A stretch of DNA of 64,000 bases from positions 1 to 64,000 of the forward strand of contig CAITIE010000098.1 in NCBI GenBank assembly GCA_903892355.1. The letters are read 5' to 3'. The notes beneath the pieces were generated by a model. The model was not told the DNA's origin. It made no database searches and saw only the letters and a program-made list of their open reading frames with translations. The translations under genes were made by a program, and so were the position numbers. The stretch is from an uncultured Pirellula sp. Lineage in GTDB: Bacteria > Planctomycetota > Planctomycetia > Pirellulales > Pirellulaceae. Positions 1-10,638 of this stretch are shown one piece after another. Numbering within the stretch: position 1 is the first letter of the stretch; each line of letters begins with the position of its first letter.

Positions 1-1
1 A

Positions 2-634
2 CCACTCTCGTCGGATGCGTTTGGAGCGATCACGGCCGCGACGTCCGGTGGCACGAGTGCACCGTTCACCCGGACCTTGTCATCGATCGCATCGACGGCG
101 CTGTCGGGTACAGCAGCAGATCCGGCCAAGGCATCGGCCAACGCGGGGCAAGCCGTGACGCTCGTTGGATCTGGGCTCGCAAATACCCGTATCCTTCTTG
201 GGTACACCGACTACTTTGGAAGAGAGCGTTTCGAATGGGTTGCCACTACAAATCCATCTTCAGACGGCATGTCAGCAGGGATTAGCATTCCCAATTTGGC
301 CAATGGCTTACTCAAAGTCTGGCTCTTAGGTTCATCGAGTCGATTGGAGTTGCAAATCGTCCCAACGATTACGAGTGTTACCGTTAATGCCTATGGCATG
401 GTTGAGATACAGGGTAGTGGGTTTGTGGAGGGGGCGTCGACATACGAGCTGCCGAATACCATCGTTGTGGATGATTTACTTGATGACTCAGCTTGGAATG
501 CCGGAGGGATTGACGTGGATTGGTATGGTAATGACCGCGTACTGATTAGTTCGTCTCTCATTCCGTCGGGCCTTGGAACGGGGGTCGTGCGGGTAAGGAC
601 ATTAGGAGGCACATCTGCTTCAAGACCGGTATAG
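2..634 (+). CDS. C-terminal part of a large IPT/TIG-like repetitive surface protein (5' truncated by window)
   Basis: The reading frame is open from base 2, so this is the end of a longer gene; the ATG at 77 is internal. The sequence is rich in Gly, Ser, Thr, Ala and Val with alternating hydrophobic residues, as expected for beta-sandwich repeats. Two phrases recur: 'TSGGTSAPFTRTL' near the window start and 'LGGTSASRPV' at the stop, each following a beta-rich stretch that ends in 'VVRVRT' or similar. Segments such as 'VTLVGSGL' and 'VEIQGSGF' match the IPT/TIG signature of a Gly-Ser-Gly turn after a strand. By family knowledge such modules occur in very large secreted or cell-surface proteins of planctomycetes. 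Function is unknown. The stop falls just after a module junction, suggesting premature termination (see the next entry). Confidence 0.6.
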   Translation, partial: PLSSDAFGAITAATSGGTSAPFTRTLSSIASTALSGTAADPAKASANAGQAVTLVGSGLANTRILLGYTDYFGRERFEWVATTNPSSDGMSAGISIPNLANGLLKVWLLGSSSRLELQIVPTITSVTVNAYGMVEIQGSGFVEGASTYELPNTIVVDDLLDDSAWNAGGIDVDWYGNDRVLISSSLIPSGLGTGVVRVRTLGGTSASRPV

Positions 635-954
635 TGCTTGAATGTATGGCATTTCAGCCTGTGTTTGTCCGTATGATACCGATAAGCGAGACCGGCAATG
701 CCACAACTATCGGCTACTCGACTTCCGGGGAGGCGACTCGGCTTCCGAAATCGGGTAGTGACGTTAGTGTGTTGATGCTAGTGTCTGGCATGGTTTCAGG
801 AAGCAGACTATGCAGCAATCGATACAGTTGGCAAACACCGAAGTTAACCGTAGGGCTCTCGGGTGACGAGTACTCACGCTCAGGTTTCGAATGTGTTGAT
901 GAACAACCTTGCGGTTTTCTCGCACGAAAAACCGCGGAATGTGGTCGCAATTAG
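635..954 (+). pseudogene. Possible frameshifted continuation of the surface protein
   Basis: Just after the stop at 634, a different frame reads 'FQPVFVRMIPISETGNATT', resembling the module linker 'APFTRTLSSIASTALSGT' seen at the window start. It then continues with 'VLMLVSG', reminiscent of 'VTLVGSG'. This could be one more decayed module separated by a frameshift. The similarity is weak and read by eye. Composition becomes ordinary after about base 850. It could equally be non-coding sequence. Confidence 0.25.
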
Positions 955-1587
955 CTGCGAAAACAGGTGAAATCATGTTGGGGTAACTCGCTAAGAATGC
1001 AGTACAAATTCGACGGAATCTGCGATCGCTTGTCTCGGTTTGAGTGGCTCAGTTACTCCAAGTGAGATGAGGATTTTTTTGCTGTTTAAACCCGCGGTTC
1101 CAATGCTTAACAAGGTAGATAACTAGTTTGCCGAGTTCGGTATTGGGCCAAAACGCTGAAAAAGCGCAAGACTAAAACAGGGCTACGAGTTTGATAATTT
1201 GACTGATGCCACAAGTCGTTGGTTTTTGGTTCAATTTCCTATTCCGTTTTTGATGAGCCTTGTATTTTTCGTGAGGTGTGGGGGCTTTTTCAACGGAGCA
1301 CGCAGTAAGGTAGTGGTTGACGAGTCGAAGGGGTGATGTAACGACGGCGGAGCGTCGTTCTGCTTTGTGGTGATGTACCTTTTGCAGGTTTTGGGCGTGT
1401 TTTGTCGAGTTGACGAGGCTGAGTTCGAAGGCGAGAATCGATAAGGATTGGATCTTAAGGTGGGAAGGTCGAGAGCCGAGCCAAGTCGCTCGGTCCCCAA
1501 TTTCAGACCGCAAGATTCGAGGTTCAAACAAACTCTGGGTTTCTACCCTATGCCCAGGACTTACACGGATTCTTTCTTCCTCAAAAC
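955..1587. other. Intergenic region, no supported gene
   Basis: No ORF here has credible protein character. Minus-strand ORFs are rich in Arg, His and Ser, as expected of non-coding frames. The only recognisable structure is the palindromic repeat at 1341-1358. Confidence 0.5.
1341..1358. repeat. Dispersed palindromic repeat, acgacggcggagcgtcgt
   Basis: An 18-bp imperfect palindrome with 6-bp arms (acgacg/cgtcgt) around gcggag, followed by 'tctgcttt'. The same core occurs at 7370-7387 and, inverted with one change, at 7265-7282, so it is a dispersed intergenic element. It could form a small hairpin. No function can be assigned. Confidence 0.6.
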
Positions 1588-2271
1588 ATGCTACTCGATC
1601 AACGAAAACTTGACCTTGCGGTAGAAATGCAGGCGAAGAGTTACGCCCTCTTGAGGTGGGTTGGCCAGGCTGTTGCGTCGGGGCTTCTCTCGTTCCGAAC
1701 AGCCCATACGTATTCATCTTTGCCGCTGGCCGCCGCGGAATGGATTGAAAAACACTTTCAGAACATTCCTGAAGCCGCGCGGGTCGATCAAACAGACATT
1801 CCTGTCTTCGCAAACTTTTTTTCGACGTATCTCGAAAACTCTTTCGACCTTATCGAAAACCCAGGCAAGATCAAATTCTCGCCCGATACACATTGCTTTT
1901 GCCCGATGTGCAGTTGGATGATTGATGCACCGAATCTCAAAACCAAGTCGCTAAGCGCGGGGGATAAGAAACGTGCACTGAAGATGCAAATACACTCAGT
2001 TTTGCAACTCGGCATCGACACCAGCGCACCGCTTGACGAATCGCTCGCACAAGCAATTGTTTCCCAAAATGGCGAGGCGACGGCTCTTCTTGCTTATGGA
2101 CACGATCTGATTCAAAGACTCGACGCAACAGCGAACGGACCTGCGGTGCTCGCGCTGTGGCGGCGATTTGCATGGAATGCATCGGGTTCCCCCAAACCCA
2201 AGTTTCGATTATCGACGAAGATGATACTCAATGCGGAATCGGAATTGCGAGCCTTGGTTGCTCCGCGATGA
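1588..2271 (+). CDS. Hypothetical protein with a CxCPxC motif
   Basis: A 227-residue protein that I do not recognise. It is mostly alpha-helical in character, with an amphipathic first half (many Ala, Leu and Arg) and a short cysteine-rich loop 'HCFCPMCSW' near residue 100. That loop could bind a metal such as zinc. There is no signal peptide or membrane segment. A second in-frame ATG at 1627 is an alternative start, and neither start has a strong ribosome binding site. Codon use and amino-acid composition look coding, unlike the antisense frame. It stands alone, so neighbours give no clue. Confidence 0.6.
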   Translation: MLLDQRKLDLAVEMQAKSYALLRWVGQAVASGLLSFRTAHTYSSLPLAAAEWIEKHFQNIPEAARVDQTDIPVFANFFSTYLENSFDLIENPGKIKFSPDTHCFCPMCSWMIDAPNLKTKSLSAGDKKRALKMQIHSVLQLGIDTSAPLDESLAQAIVSQNGEATALLAYGHDLIQRLDATANGPAVLALWRRFAWNASGSPKPKFRLSTKMILNAESELRALVAPR

Positions 2272-2580
2272 GGACGAAAAAAAGATGGCTTAGACGTTGC
2301 GTCGTTGCGATAGGTATGTTCGTTAGGTGGGGATAGCCTCCCGACCAACCTCACGCGAAGATACAAAGACGCAAAGGCAAGTCGCGGAGCTTTCTAAACA
2401 GGCCTACCGCGATCAGGTTCAAGAGCAGCGTCCATTTTAATGTAGAACGATTGTCTCAATCGTGTTTGCTAGGGTATGAGCAGTTGAGGACAACGGCTCT
2501 ACGTTGAAGAGCCTGGGGATCGGACTAGCGAGCGAGTACCTCCTGATCGATTTCACGCGAAGGCGGGAGGATTATGGAGT
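2272..2580. other. Intergenic region with a dispersed repeat fragment
   Basis: No supported gene. Bases 2353-2377 (cacgcgaagatacaaagac then gcaaag) resemble 3711-3737 (cgcgcagagacgccaagacg then caaag). Both are versions of a CGC-AGA-C-AAGACGCAAAGG type intergenic repeat. Confidence 0.45.
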
Positions 2581-2598
2581 GGATCTTGCTAAGGATCC
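2581..2598 (-). terminator. Hairpin ggatcttgctaaggatcc at the 3' end of the PanB-like gene
   Basis: Seven-bp stem (one G-T pair) with loop gcta, overlapping the last codons and stop of the PanB-like gene. An almost identical 18-mer (one base different, making the stem perfect) lies at 56043-56060. It could act as a transcript-end hairpin or simply be a dispersed repeat. There is no clear U-tract. Confidence 0.4.
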
Positions 2599-3539
2599 TG
2601 GCTATTCACTGATGGTGAGCCAACGGCGTCGAGAAACTGATCGATCAATCCGTCGGGTGCTTTGACGATATGTTCGGTGCCTGGAAACCTACCGCTTTTG
2701 ACGTCAGCGATGTAGTCCCGAAATCCGCCCACTCGTTCTTCCTGGATGGCTTGTTCCATTTTAAAGAGGTTCCGATATTGTTTGGTATGGCGTGGGTAGG
2801 GAGGAGCGTGGTTGCCCAAAATGTCTTCTGCAAACATGAATTGAATGTCACCGCCACTTCCGGCGCCAATGGACGATGTTACTAGACGCGTGCGACGTGA
2901 AATTTGTGCAAGCAACTCTGCAGGGACGACTTCGACTTCAACTGCCCATGCTCCTGCAACTTCAAACGTCTGAATCTGTTTGTAGATCCATAGTGCTTCC
3001 TCGACGGTTTTTCCGACCGCCTTGAGGCCACCTGTCCACGTGCTCAAGCGGGGCACGAGGCCCGCGTGAGCTTGGACAGGTATTCCTGCATTAGAAACAG
3101 CCCGGATAAACTCTGGTCCCCATTGGCACATGATCCCATCGGCACCTATATCCATGGCATCGTAACCAGCACGGACCGCTTCGGCCGGAGTGGCAATCTT
3201 TGTCAGTCCGATACAGAACGTCATGAAGGTATGAGGTGCTGCTTTTCGGATCGCAATTGCACTGGCCGGATTGGCAGGATCAAACTTGACTTTAAGTGTA
3301 TCGATCCCAGCTTCTTCGGCTGCCGCCGCCTCACTCATGGTGAATGGCATGGTCTCGGTGAGAACTGTTTTGCCCTTCAATTCCTGTAGGTGTTTGATCG
3401 TATAATTCCGTGTTGCGTACGTGCCTCCTAAAGTCATCGTCCGATGCAAACCGCGTTTGTGCGCATCTTTTGGTGGCAACGGGTTCGAAGGTGTACCGTC
3501 AGGATTCATGATCTCGGTTTTCTGTTGGATTTGCTTCAT
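2589..3539 (-). CDS. Divergent PanB-like (ketopantoate hydroxymethyltransferase family) protein
   Basis: The protein has the TIM-barrel layout of 3-methyl-2-oxobutanoate hydroxymethyltransferase, the first step of pantothenate synthesis. The C-terminal half carries recognisable family blocks: 'QAHAGLVPR' (family GHLGLTPQ), 'VEVVPAELL' with the catalytic-type Glu, and 'SSIGAGSGGDIQFMFAEDIL' (family GIGAG...DGQ...D.LG). In the N-terminal half the usual metal-ligand blocks are changed. The VGDS block reads 'LKVKFD', the DMPF block reads 'FMTFCIG', and the Glu-Gly-Gly block reads 'MDIGADG'. I therefore infer a related barrel enzyme with altered chemistry rather than true PanB. The start at 3539 (ATG) is uncertain; a GTG at 3596 and an ATG at 3509 are in frame. 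No pantothenate genes are adjacent. Confidence 0.65.
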   Translation of the reverse strand: MKQIQQKTEIMNPDGTPSNPLPPKDAHKRGLHRTMTLGGTYATRNYTIKHLQELKGKTVLTETMPFTMSEAAAAEEAGIDTLKVKFDPANPASAIAIRKAAPHTFMTFCIGLTKIATPAEAVRAGYDAMDIGADGIMCQWGPEFIRAVSNAGIPVQAHAGLVPRLSTWTGGLKAVGKTVEEALWIYKQIQTFEVAGAWAVEVEVVPAELLAQISRRTRLVTSSIGAGSGGDIQFMFAEDILGNHAPPYPRHTKQYRNLFKMEQAIQEERVGGFRDYIADVKSGRFPGTEHIVKAPDGLIDQFLDAVGSPSVNSQDP

Positions 3540-3596
3540 CAACGCGGTTGCGTTCGATCTGATTCTGGCATGATTGAGTCGAAGCGAATGGATCAC

Positions 3597-3903
3597 TGAT
3601 TATGGCATAAGAACCGTTCGCGTGGAGGTCAAGGAGGGCCGTTTCCGAGGCACTGTGAGATATCGTATCACTTGCAATGCAGCGGATCCTTTGACGCGCC
3701 GAAAGGGGATCGCGCAGAGACGCCAAGACGCAAAGGGGGTGAAACGTGGGCCTCTACTGCTCGACAGCCAATTCTAGACATCCGCTATTTTTCGAAACAT
3801 ACACGCATGGGTTGAAATGGAGTGCAATTCGAACGAAGTAACCTTTGACAAACCTTTGCTGCTGGCTCGATCTCATCAGCCTGAGGACGCGATTCCGGTG
3901 CAA
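3597..3903. other. Intergenic region with a dispersed repeat at 3711-3737
   Basis: No supported gene between the PanB-like gene and the convergent end of the methyltransferase. The repeat at 3711-3737 (cgcgcagagacgccaagacg then caaaggg) matches the family seen at 2353-2377. Two short plus-strand ORFs here lack protein character. Confidence 0.45.
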
Positions 3904-4640
3904 TCATCGTTTGGTGCATTCGAAAAAGGTTATCGGAGGATTTGCCTGGAACTCATACCAGTGGGATTCTCCGCATTGCCGAAGCCCCTCCGGCGATACC
4001 TGTGGCTTGTGCCAGTGAATGTCCGTCAGTCCTGAGTCACGCATTGCGATTTCCATAGTCGCAGTGGATAAATAGTAATTGGTTACTTCGACAGTTCCCT
4101 CAGGTAGATGAAAATTCCAATGGATCGGTGCACCCTCCTCGAGGGATCCTTGAAGTCGTTTTGAATAACCGTATTTGCGGCCAGTCTCAAAGTTCGAAGG
4201 TGGATCGTCGGGATTGTTGTTGACCGTCAGGAAACGTCCCCCTGGTTTAAGATTTCGTGCAATGGCTTCGCACATCGAAAGGAGTTCCTGGTAATTGCTT
4301 GCGTAATTCAGCAAGTAAGCCGCGAACACCAAGTCCGACTTCTCGCCAAAGTCGATGGACCTTGCATCGCCAACACGATATCGAATGCCAAGCGGTTCCT
4401 TCGTTTCCTGGGAGATGGCCAAGTCGATCATTCCCTTCGAAAGATCGATGCCGCTGATCGGCGCCGCACCCAAGCGGCGGAGAATTCGAGTGTAGTAACC
4501 TTCCCCGCAAGCGAGGTCGAGTGTGTTGAGTCCTTGAACGGTACCGAGAAGACTCAGCAGCGTATAGCGTTCGATATGGGTTCGCCACGGTTGCAATTTG
4601 GACTCTTGATACTCTTTGGCGATTTTATCGTAGTCGGTCG

Positions 4641-4644
<4 letters not shown>
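3904..4644 (-). CDS. Class I SAM-dependent methyltransferase
   Basis: A 246-residue Rossmann-fold methyltransferase. Motif I 'LDLACGEGYYT' binds SAM, 'ISGIDLS' supplies the acidic residue after beta-2, 'VGDARSIDF' is motif II/III, and 'NLKPGGRFLTV' is the post-motif strand. The N-terminus 'YDKIAKEYQ' is typical of small-molecule methyltransferases. Start choice: ATG 4644-4642 overlaps the TGA of the upstream permease in an ATGA, which indicates translational coupling; an upstream GTG-type extension (to 4698) lies inside the permease gene. Co-transcription with a nucleobase/hydantoin-type permease suggests, by inference only, a substrate related to the transported compound. Confidence 0.8.
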
Positions 4645-6200
<1,556 letters not shown>

Positions 6201-6310
6201 GTCGGTACACGTGCCTATAATTCTGCGGGGATGAGTAATCGGTTTGGCTCAGTTTACCAGATTAGGTACGGCCAACCATGAGAAAGAGCAAGCGGCAGAG
6301 GCACCCGTTA

Positions 6311-7078
6311 CTACAAAACGTTTTTGATCCAAAAGTTTCGAAACTGGACTTGGTTGTGATGACCTTGGAGTTTGATCGGCATTGATGCTGGACCTTCATT
6401 CTTGCCTGCACCTGTATGACGCGGCAAAACGAAATCATCGTGAATCAGTTTTTGATTCTGGTAGACGGTGATGCGAGCATTTTCGGTTTTCTTTCCATCC
6501 TTAAACCGGGCAGCGCGAAAGGCGACATCGAAGGATTGCCATTGGCCTGCCGGTAGACAAGTCATTTGGTCTGGTTTCTTGATGCCATAGATACAACCGC
6601 AATCGGTTTTTGTGTACGTCTCAAATGGGACTTTGTAGGAGTTCAGGATTTGCAATTCGTAGCGCAGTTGCAGATAGAGTCCCGAATTGCCATTGCGTTC
6701 ATGCTCGACCTCGCCCGCATCGTTGACGTTGAACTCGATGTGCATGATGAAGTCTTGATAGCTACCGGGAGTTACAACGCTATCCCATTTCGGTGAAGCG
6801 GTGAGGATACCGTCCGCAAAGTTCCACTGCGATTTGAGTTTTGGGTTTTCCGGGATCAGTTGAGATCCCTCCGGCCCGATCAACTGCTCTGCATCGGCTG
6901 GTTTTTGAAAATCGATCCAATGGCGAGTGGAATTGTCGGATGGTTTGGATGGGTCTTGGAGAGACTCTTCCTCCTCGATCCTTATCTCCGCAATCTCGAT
7001 CGCCGAGGATGAAAAAGTCATGCATCCGAGGGCTAGGACCCAGACGAGGGCAACTGGTGAAAAGAGCTGGCAGGGCAT
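6311..7078 (-). CDS. Secreted DUF1080 (3-keto-disaccharide hydrolase-like) protein
   Basis: After a signal peptide ('LVWVLALGCMTFSSSA', roughly residues 10-25) the protein is a single DUF1080 domain, a concanavalin-like beta-sandwich. Diagnostic blocks are 'DFIMHIEFNVN' and 'GNSGLYLQLRYELQILNSY', followed by 'CGCIYGIKKPDQMTCLPAGQ' and the C-terminal 'GPIxLQxHxxxVxFRNxWI' pattern, here 'PIKLQGHHNQVQFRNFWI'. Family members bind or hydrolyse carbohydrate derivatives and are expanded in planctomycetes. Start: ATG 7078 with GGAG about 11 bases upstream is preferred over an in-frame GTG at 7102. Confidence 0.85.
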   Translation of the reverse strand: MPCQLFSPVALVWVLALGCMTFSSSAIEIAEIRIEEEESLQDPSKPSDNSTRHWIDFQKPADAEQLIGPEGSQLIPENPKLKSQWNFADGILTASPKWDSVVTPGSYQDFIMHIEFNVNDAGEVEHERNGNSGLYLQLRYELQILNSYKVPFETYTKTDCGCIYGIKKPDQMTCLPAGQWQSFDVAFRAARFKDGKKTENARITVYQNQKLIHDDFVLPRHTGAGKNEGPASMPIKLQGHHNQVQFRNFWIKNVL

Positions 7079-7264
7079 GCTTGGTGAAACTCCGATAGGC
7101 ACGTGGAATCATCGTGCCATTCTAGTCGAGGTATTCTAGTCGTGTCATTTGGCTTCTGCATTTCACCGTACGGATTATCGGTCTTGCTGAGGGCAATTGC
7201 ACTCGTTTCGAATCGTCGAGAATTCGCTGTGGAAGTTCGTCGGACAGCGGTGAAAAATGTGGCA

Positions 7265-7389
7265 TGACGCTCCGCCGTCGTGAAATGCTGTTCCATCATG
7301 TTCTCTGTGTTGGCGTGCATCCTTGGGTTTGCGGGTTAACGGAAATGTCTGATAAGACATTATCTAAAACGACGGCGGAGCGTCGTTCC
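7265..7389. repeat. Pair of inverted palindromic repeats around a hairpin
   Basis: Bases 7265-7282 (tgacgctccgccgtcgtg) are the inverse complement, with one end change, of 7370-7387 (cgacggcggagcgtcgtt). The latter is the same element as at 1341-1358. Between them lies a perfect hairpin at 7344-7361: aatgtct, loop gata, agacatt. The arrangement looks like a small non-autonomous inverted-repeat element. It sits in the roughly 500-base region between the divergent DUF1080 and DUF1592-type genes, which otherwise holds no gene, so it may overlap promoters. Confidence 0.55.
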
Positions 7390-7590
7390 ACTTTGGCCTA
7401 AGACGCCCTTTGGAGCGTGTAGCGCTAGGAATCGTCCTACAGTGCGCCTGCCAACTTCATTTTTAGGATCTCCAAGGGCGCAAAATCATTTCTGTGAGTA
7501 CATTCCACCCATCCATCGATTTAGAATGATGGTGTTGGGATTCTAGGATTGAGGCGAATTTCACCGGGGCGTTCTTTGCACGCAATAGCC

Positions 7591-10050
7591 ATGAAACGCA
7601 ACCTTTTACCATTGTTGGCAAATTTGCTTTTTTCGGCAGGCTTCCTAGCCGGTTCGGCTACCACAGGCACGATTCAAGGTTCGGAGCCGTTGGAGGATTT
7701 CCTTCAACAGCATTGCATTCGATGCCACGGGCCTCAAAAGGAGCATAGTGACGTTCGGATCGATCAACTCTCACGCGACTTCCGCATGGGGGCTGATTCG
7801 CATCGTTGGGGCGAGATCCTAGAGAAGGTCAACAGTGGCGAAATGCCACCTCAAGAGGAACCCAAGCCGACGCAGCAAGAGATCGGTGCGTTCCTAACCA
7901 GTCTCGACGCCAAGCTCAAAGAGGGACGGGCGGCACGGATGGCGGCGCGGCCCGCAGTGGCTCACTATCGCTTGAGCCGGAAAGAATACCAAAACACTGT
8001 CTATGATCTTTTAGGCGTTCGCTATGATCCGTCCAAGCCAGGGGAGTTGAACGAAGACACTCTTTGGCATGGCTTTGAACGGATCGGGTCGGAGCTTACT
8101 CTCTCCCCGTCCCACGTGGATCGGTACTACCGCGCCGCGGGCTTGGTGCTCGACCGCGCCTTCGCGGATGTATCAGGAGAGGCCCGCAAGGTTCGAAAGA
8201 CGGCAGCCGACTTGCGTTACAACGGCGGGAAAGAGCAGCAAGCAATCCTGGATCGATTTGGTATCAAGCGACCGCTGCGATACTTGCTCTTTCCTGGCCG
8301 CGTGCAATCGGCACTCGCCCCTCATTGGTTCGGAAAGACCGGGCCAGAGCACAGCGGCCTCTACAAGGTTCGCATCCAAGCCAGTGGGATCCGTCCACCT
8401 GGTGGGCAACCAGCGCACTTGAGCATTGGCAAGCCTACCGGCGAAGAGACGGTCGACAGCATCCTGGATTTTGACCTTACGGCTCCCGAGGATACCCCGC
8501 AGGTCTATGAATTTGATGTTTTCCTCGAGATGCCAACCTCGCTCGACTTTTGCATTGTTTCGACCAACCCCGTGGACCGTAGGCAAGGGGCTGCGTTCCG
8601 CAACGCGCTGACGAGTTCAAATGGTTATATCTTCACGCACAGCAGCGATACACTGCTTCTGAGCGCGAATGCGCCGCAGATGTTTGACGACCGAGGGAAC
8701 GGATTATTCTCGACGGTGATTCTCGATTGGATCGAATGGGAAGGCCCATTGCTTACCGAGGAGGAGAAGTCCCGAAGGGCTGGAATACTTCCACCGGATG
8801 GTGCGACGGCCGAGGTGGTTGCAGAGCATCTGAAGCGATTCGCGGAGCGAGCTTGGCGCCGAGAGGTGAGGATGGAAGAACTAGCTGTTTATCGGAATGC
8901 ATATCAATCGGAACGCGACGCTGGCGAATCGTTGGTGGATGCGTACCGCGTAGCGTTGCAAGGGATTTTGACGTCGAGGCATTTTATCTATCTCGTCGAA
9001 GGTGATCCGCAGGCACGCGAACAACTTCATGACTGGGAGCTCGCTTCGAGATTATCCTATTTTTTATGGAGTTCGATGCCCGACGACCCATTGTTCGCGG
9101 CTGCGAAAGCGGGTTCACTCAAGGGTGATGGATTGGCAAACGAGGTGGACCGCATGTTGGCCTCGAGCAAGCCCGATCGCTTCATCGATGATTTCGCACG
9201 TCAGTGGCTGCAACTTCATCGGTTGGGGATGTTTCCACCGGACAACAAACTTTATCCCACCTACGATGCGTGGTTGGAGGTGAGTTTGCGTCGCGAGCCG
9301 ATTGAATACTTCCGCGAGATATTTCAAAAGAATTTGCCGATCGACAACTTTATCGATTCCGATTGGACCATTGCCAATACGAGACTTTGCGATTTTTACG
9401 GTTTGCCCGAACCGAGCCGGGAGGGATTTCAGCGAGTCGCTCTTAAGCCCGAGGATCACCGAGGTGGACTGCTGACCATGGGAGCGGTGTTAGGATTGAC
9501 TTCGGATGGGACCCGGCATCGACCGGTCCATCGTGGGGTGTGGGTTAGCGAAGCGATCTTTGGCAAAACGCCGCCATCGCCACCTGCAAACGTGGATCCG
9601 ATCGAACCCAACACCGCAGAGGGTCCCAAGACCACCATTCGCCAAAAGATCGAGTCGCATCGAAACAATGCAAACTGTGCAGCTTGTCATTCGAAAATTG
9701 ATCACTTCGGGATCGCATGGGACAACTACAACGCGATAGGGCAATGGCGCACTCGCGAGCGCGTTGAGAAAGGAATCGGCGAGGATCCGTTGATTGATGC
9801 CTCAGGCGAGATGCCCGATGGCCGGCGGTTTCAGGAACCGGTCCAATTTAAGAAATTGCTGCTCGAGGATCGCGAACTGATCGCGAGGGCTTTTATTGAG
9901 CACCTTTGCACCTATGCGCTGCGTCGGGTGTTAACGGTGGACGATAAGGATGATCTCAATCGGATTGAAGCCGAAGCTAAGAAGAATGAGTATCGAGTCA
10001 AGGATATCGTGCGAGCGGTGGCTTTGTCCGAACTGATGAGGAAACGCTAG
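7591..10050 (+). CDS. DUF1592-type planctomycete cytochrome protein (DUF1587/1592/1588/1585)
   Basis: An 819-residue exported protein. After a signal peptide (residues 1-22) comes a heme-binding CIRCH at 42-46 with downstream 'MPP' (likely Met ligand). Next are '[18 protein letters not shown]' (DUF1587), a beta-rich middle, '[17 protein letters not shown]' (DUF1592), '[20 protein letters not shown]' (DUF1588), a second heme motif CAACH, and a C-terminal DUF1585 ('[12 protein letters not shown]...YALRRVL'). This architecture is confined largely to planctomycetes and verrucomicrobia and is always near DUF1552 proteins; biochemical function is unknown, though a periplasmic redox role is likely. 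Start: ATG 7591 begins the signal peptide; an upstream ATG-less extension from 7549 does not. Its usual partner (10639) is separated by an apparent insertion. Confidence 0.88.
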   Translation: MKRNLLPLLANLLFSAGFLAGSATTGTIQGSEPLEDFLQQHCIRCHGPQKEHSDVRIDQLSRDFRMGADSHRWGEILEKVNSGEMPPQEEPKPTQQEIGAFLTSLDAKLKEGRAARMAARPAVAHYRLSRKEYQNTVYDLLGVRYDPSKPGELNEDTLWHGFERIGSELTLSPSHVDRYYRAAGLVLDRAFADVSGEARKVRKTAADLRYNGGKEQQAILDRFGIKRPLRYLLFPGRVQSALAPHWFGKTGPEHSGLYKVRIQASGIRPPGGQPAHLSIGKPTGEETVDSILDFDLTAPEDTPQVYEFDVFLEMPTSLDFCIVSTNPVDRRQGAAFRNALTSSNGYIFTHSSDTLLLSANAPQMFDDRGNGLFSTVILDWIEWEGPLLTEEEKSRRAGILPPDGATAEVVAEHLKRFAERAWRREVRMEELAVYRNAYQSERDAGESLVDAYRVALQGILTSRHFIYLVEGDPQAREQLHDWELASRLSYFLWSSMPDDPLFAAAKAGSLKGDGLANEVDRMLASSKPDRFIDDFARQWLQLHRLGMFPPDNKLYPTYDAWLEVSLRREPIEYFREIFQKNLPIDNFIDSDWTIANTRLCDFYGLPEPSREGFQRVALKPEDHRGGLLTMGAVLGLTSDGTRHRPVHRGVWVSEAIFGKTPPSPPANVDPIEPNTAEGPKTTIRQKIESHRNNANCAACHSKIDHFGIAWDNYNAIGQWRTRERVEKGIGEDPLIDASGEMPDGRRFQEPVQFKKLLLEDRELIARAFIEHLCTYALRRVLTVDDKDDLNRIEAEAKKNEYRVKDIVRAVALSELMRKR

Positions 10051-10052
10051 TG

Positions 10053-10553
10053 AGATGTGAAATGGGTAATGGGTAATGGAAAATGCAAAAGGGTACTGGA
10101 TGAGAATGAGTAATGGGTAATGGAGAGTGGAAAATGCAAAATGAGATGAGGAAAGGAGCGGACATCGAAGATCGATTGTTGGACTTTGCTGTTCGAGTTG
10201 GCAAAGCAATCGATATTTTACCAGATACACGACTTGCAAGACACGTGGCTGGACAACTGGTCCGTTCCGGAACATCGCCGGCCCCCAACTATGCCGAAGC
10301 ATGCGCGGCAGAGAGCAAACGAGACTTCATTCACAAACTTTCAATCGCTCTCAAGGAGCTTCGAGAGAGTTCTGTTTGGATTCGATTAATCGTCAAGTCA
10401 GAACTGACACCGGAACAACGCCTCGAACAGCTTCAGGATGAGTGCGATCAACTTTGTAAAATCATCGCCAAGTCGCTCGTGACCGCCAAATCAAACTCAT
10501 CACATCCAGACATAACCTAGCAACCATTTTCCATTACTCATTACTCATTACTC
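10053..10553. mobile_element. Four-helix-bundle gene cassette flanked by AATGGGTAATGG-type inverted repeats
   Basis: Upstream of the small ORF, 10057-10137 contains two copies of a taatgggtaatgg...aaaatgcaaaa motif; the second, at 10108-10137, begins gagtaatgggtaatgg. Downstream, 10524-10553 reads cattttccattactcattactc and is the inverse complement of that motif with a few changes. The gene is thus bracketed by inverted repeats. It lies between a DUF1592-type and a DUF1552 gene that are normally neighbours, which argues for insertion. No transposase is present, and no target-site duplication was established by eye. Confidence 0.5.
10146..10520 (+). CDS. Four helix bundle protein (S23/23S rRNA-intervening-sequence family)
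   Basis: A 124-residue all-helical protein. Diagnostic phrases are 'LLDFAVRVGKAID', 'LPDTRLARHVAGQLVRSGTS', 'PNYAEACAAESKRDFIHKL' and 'ALKELRESSVWIRL'. These match the family first found in ORFs within 23S rRNA intervening sequences and now known as free-standing genes across bacteria. Its biochemical role is unknown. ATG 10146 is chosen because earlier in-frame ATGs (10113, 10134) lie inside the flanking repeat. It sits alone within an inverted-repeat-bounded segment. Confidence 0.8.
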   Translation: MRKGADIEDRLLDFAVRVGKAIDILPDTRLARHVAGQLVRSGTSPAPNYAEACAAESKRDFIHKLSIALKELRESSVWIRLIVKSELTPEQRLEQLQDECDQLCKIIAKSLVTAKSNSSHPDIT

Positions 10554-10638
10554 AAGCTTTTTCACTCATTTATTCCTCCGGCAGTTTCTCCAAGCGGCTA
10601 AACCCTAGGACGCGTCTTCCCACAAGGAACCAAGAACC

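Noticed and set aside
1172-1813. 213-residue minus-strand ORF
   Set aside because: Overlaps the better-supported gene at 1588-2271 and includes the palindromic repeat; composition is basic and Ser-rich.
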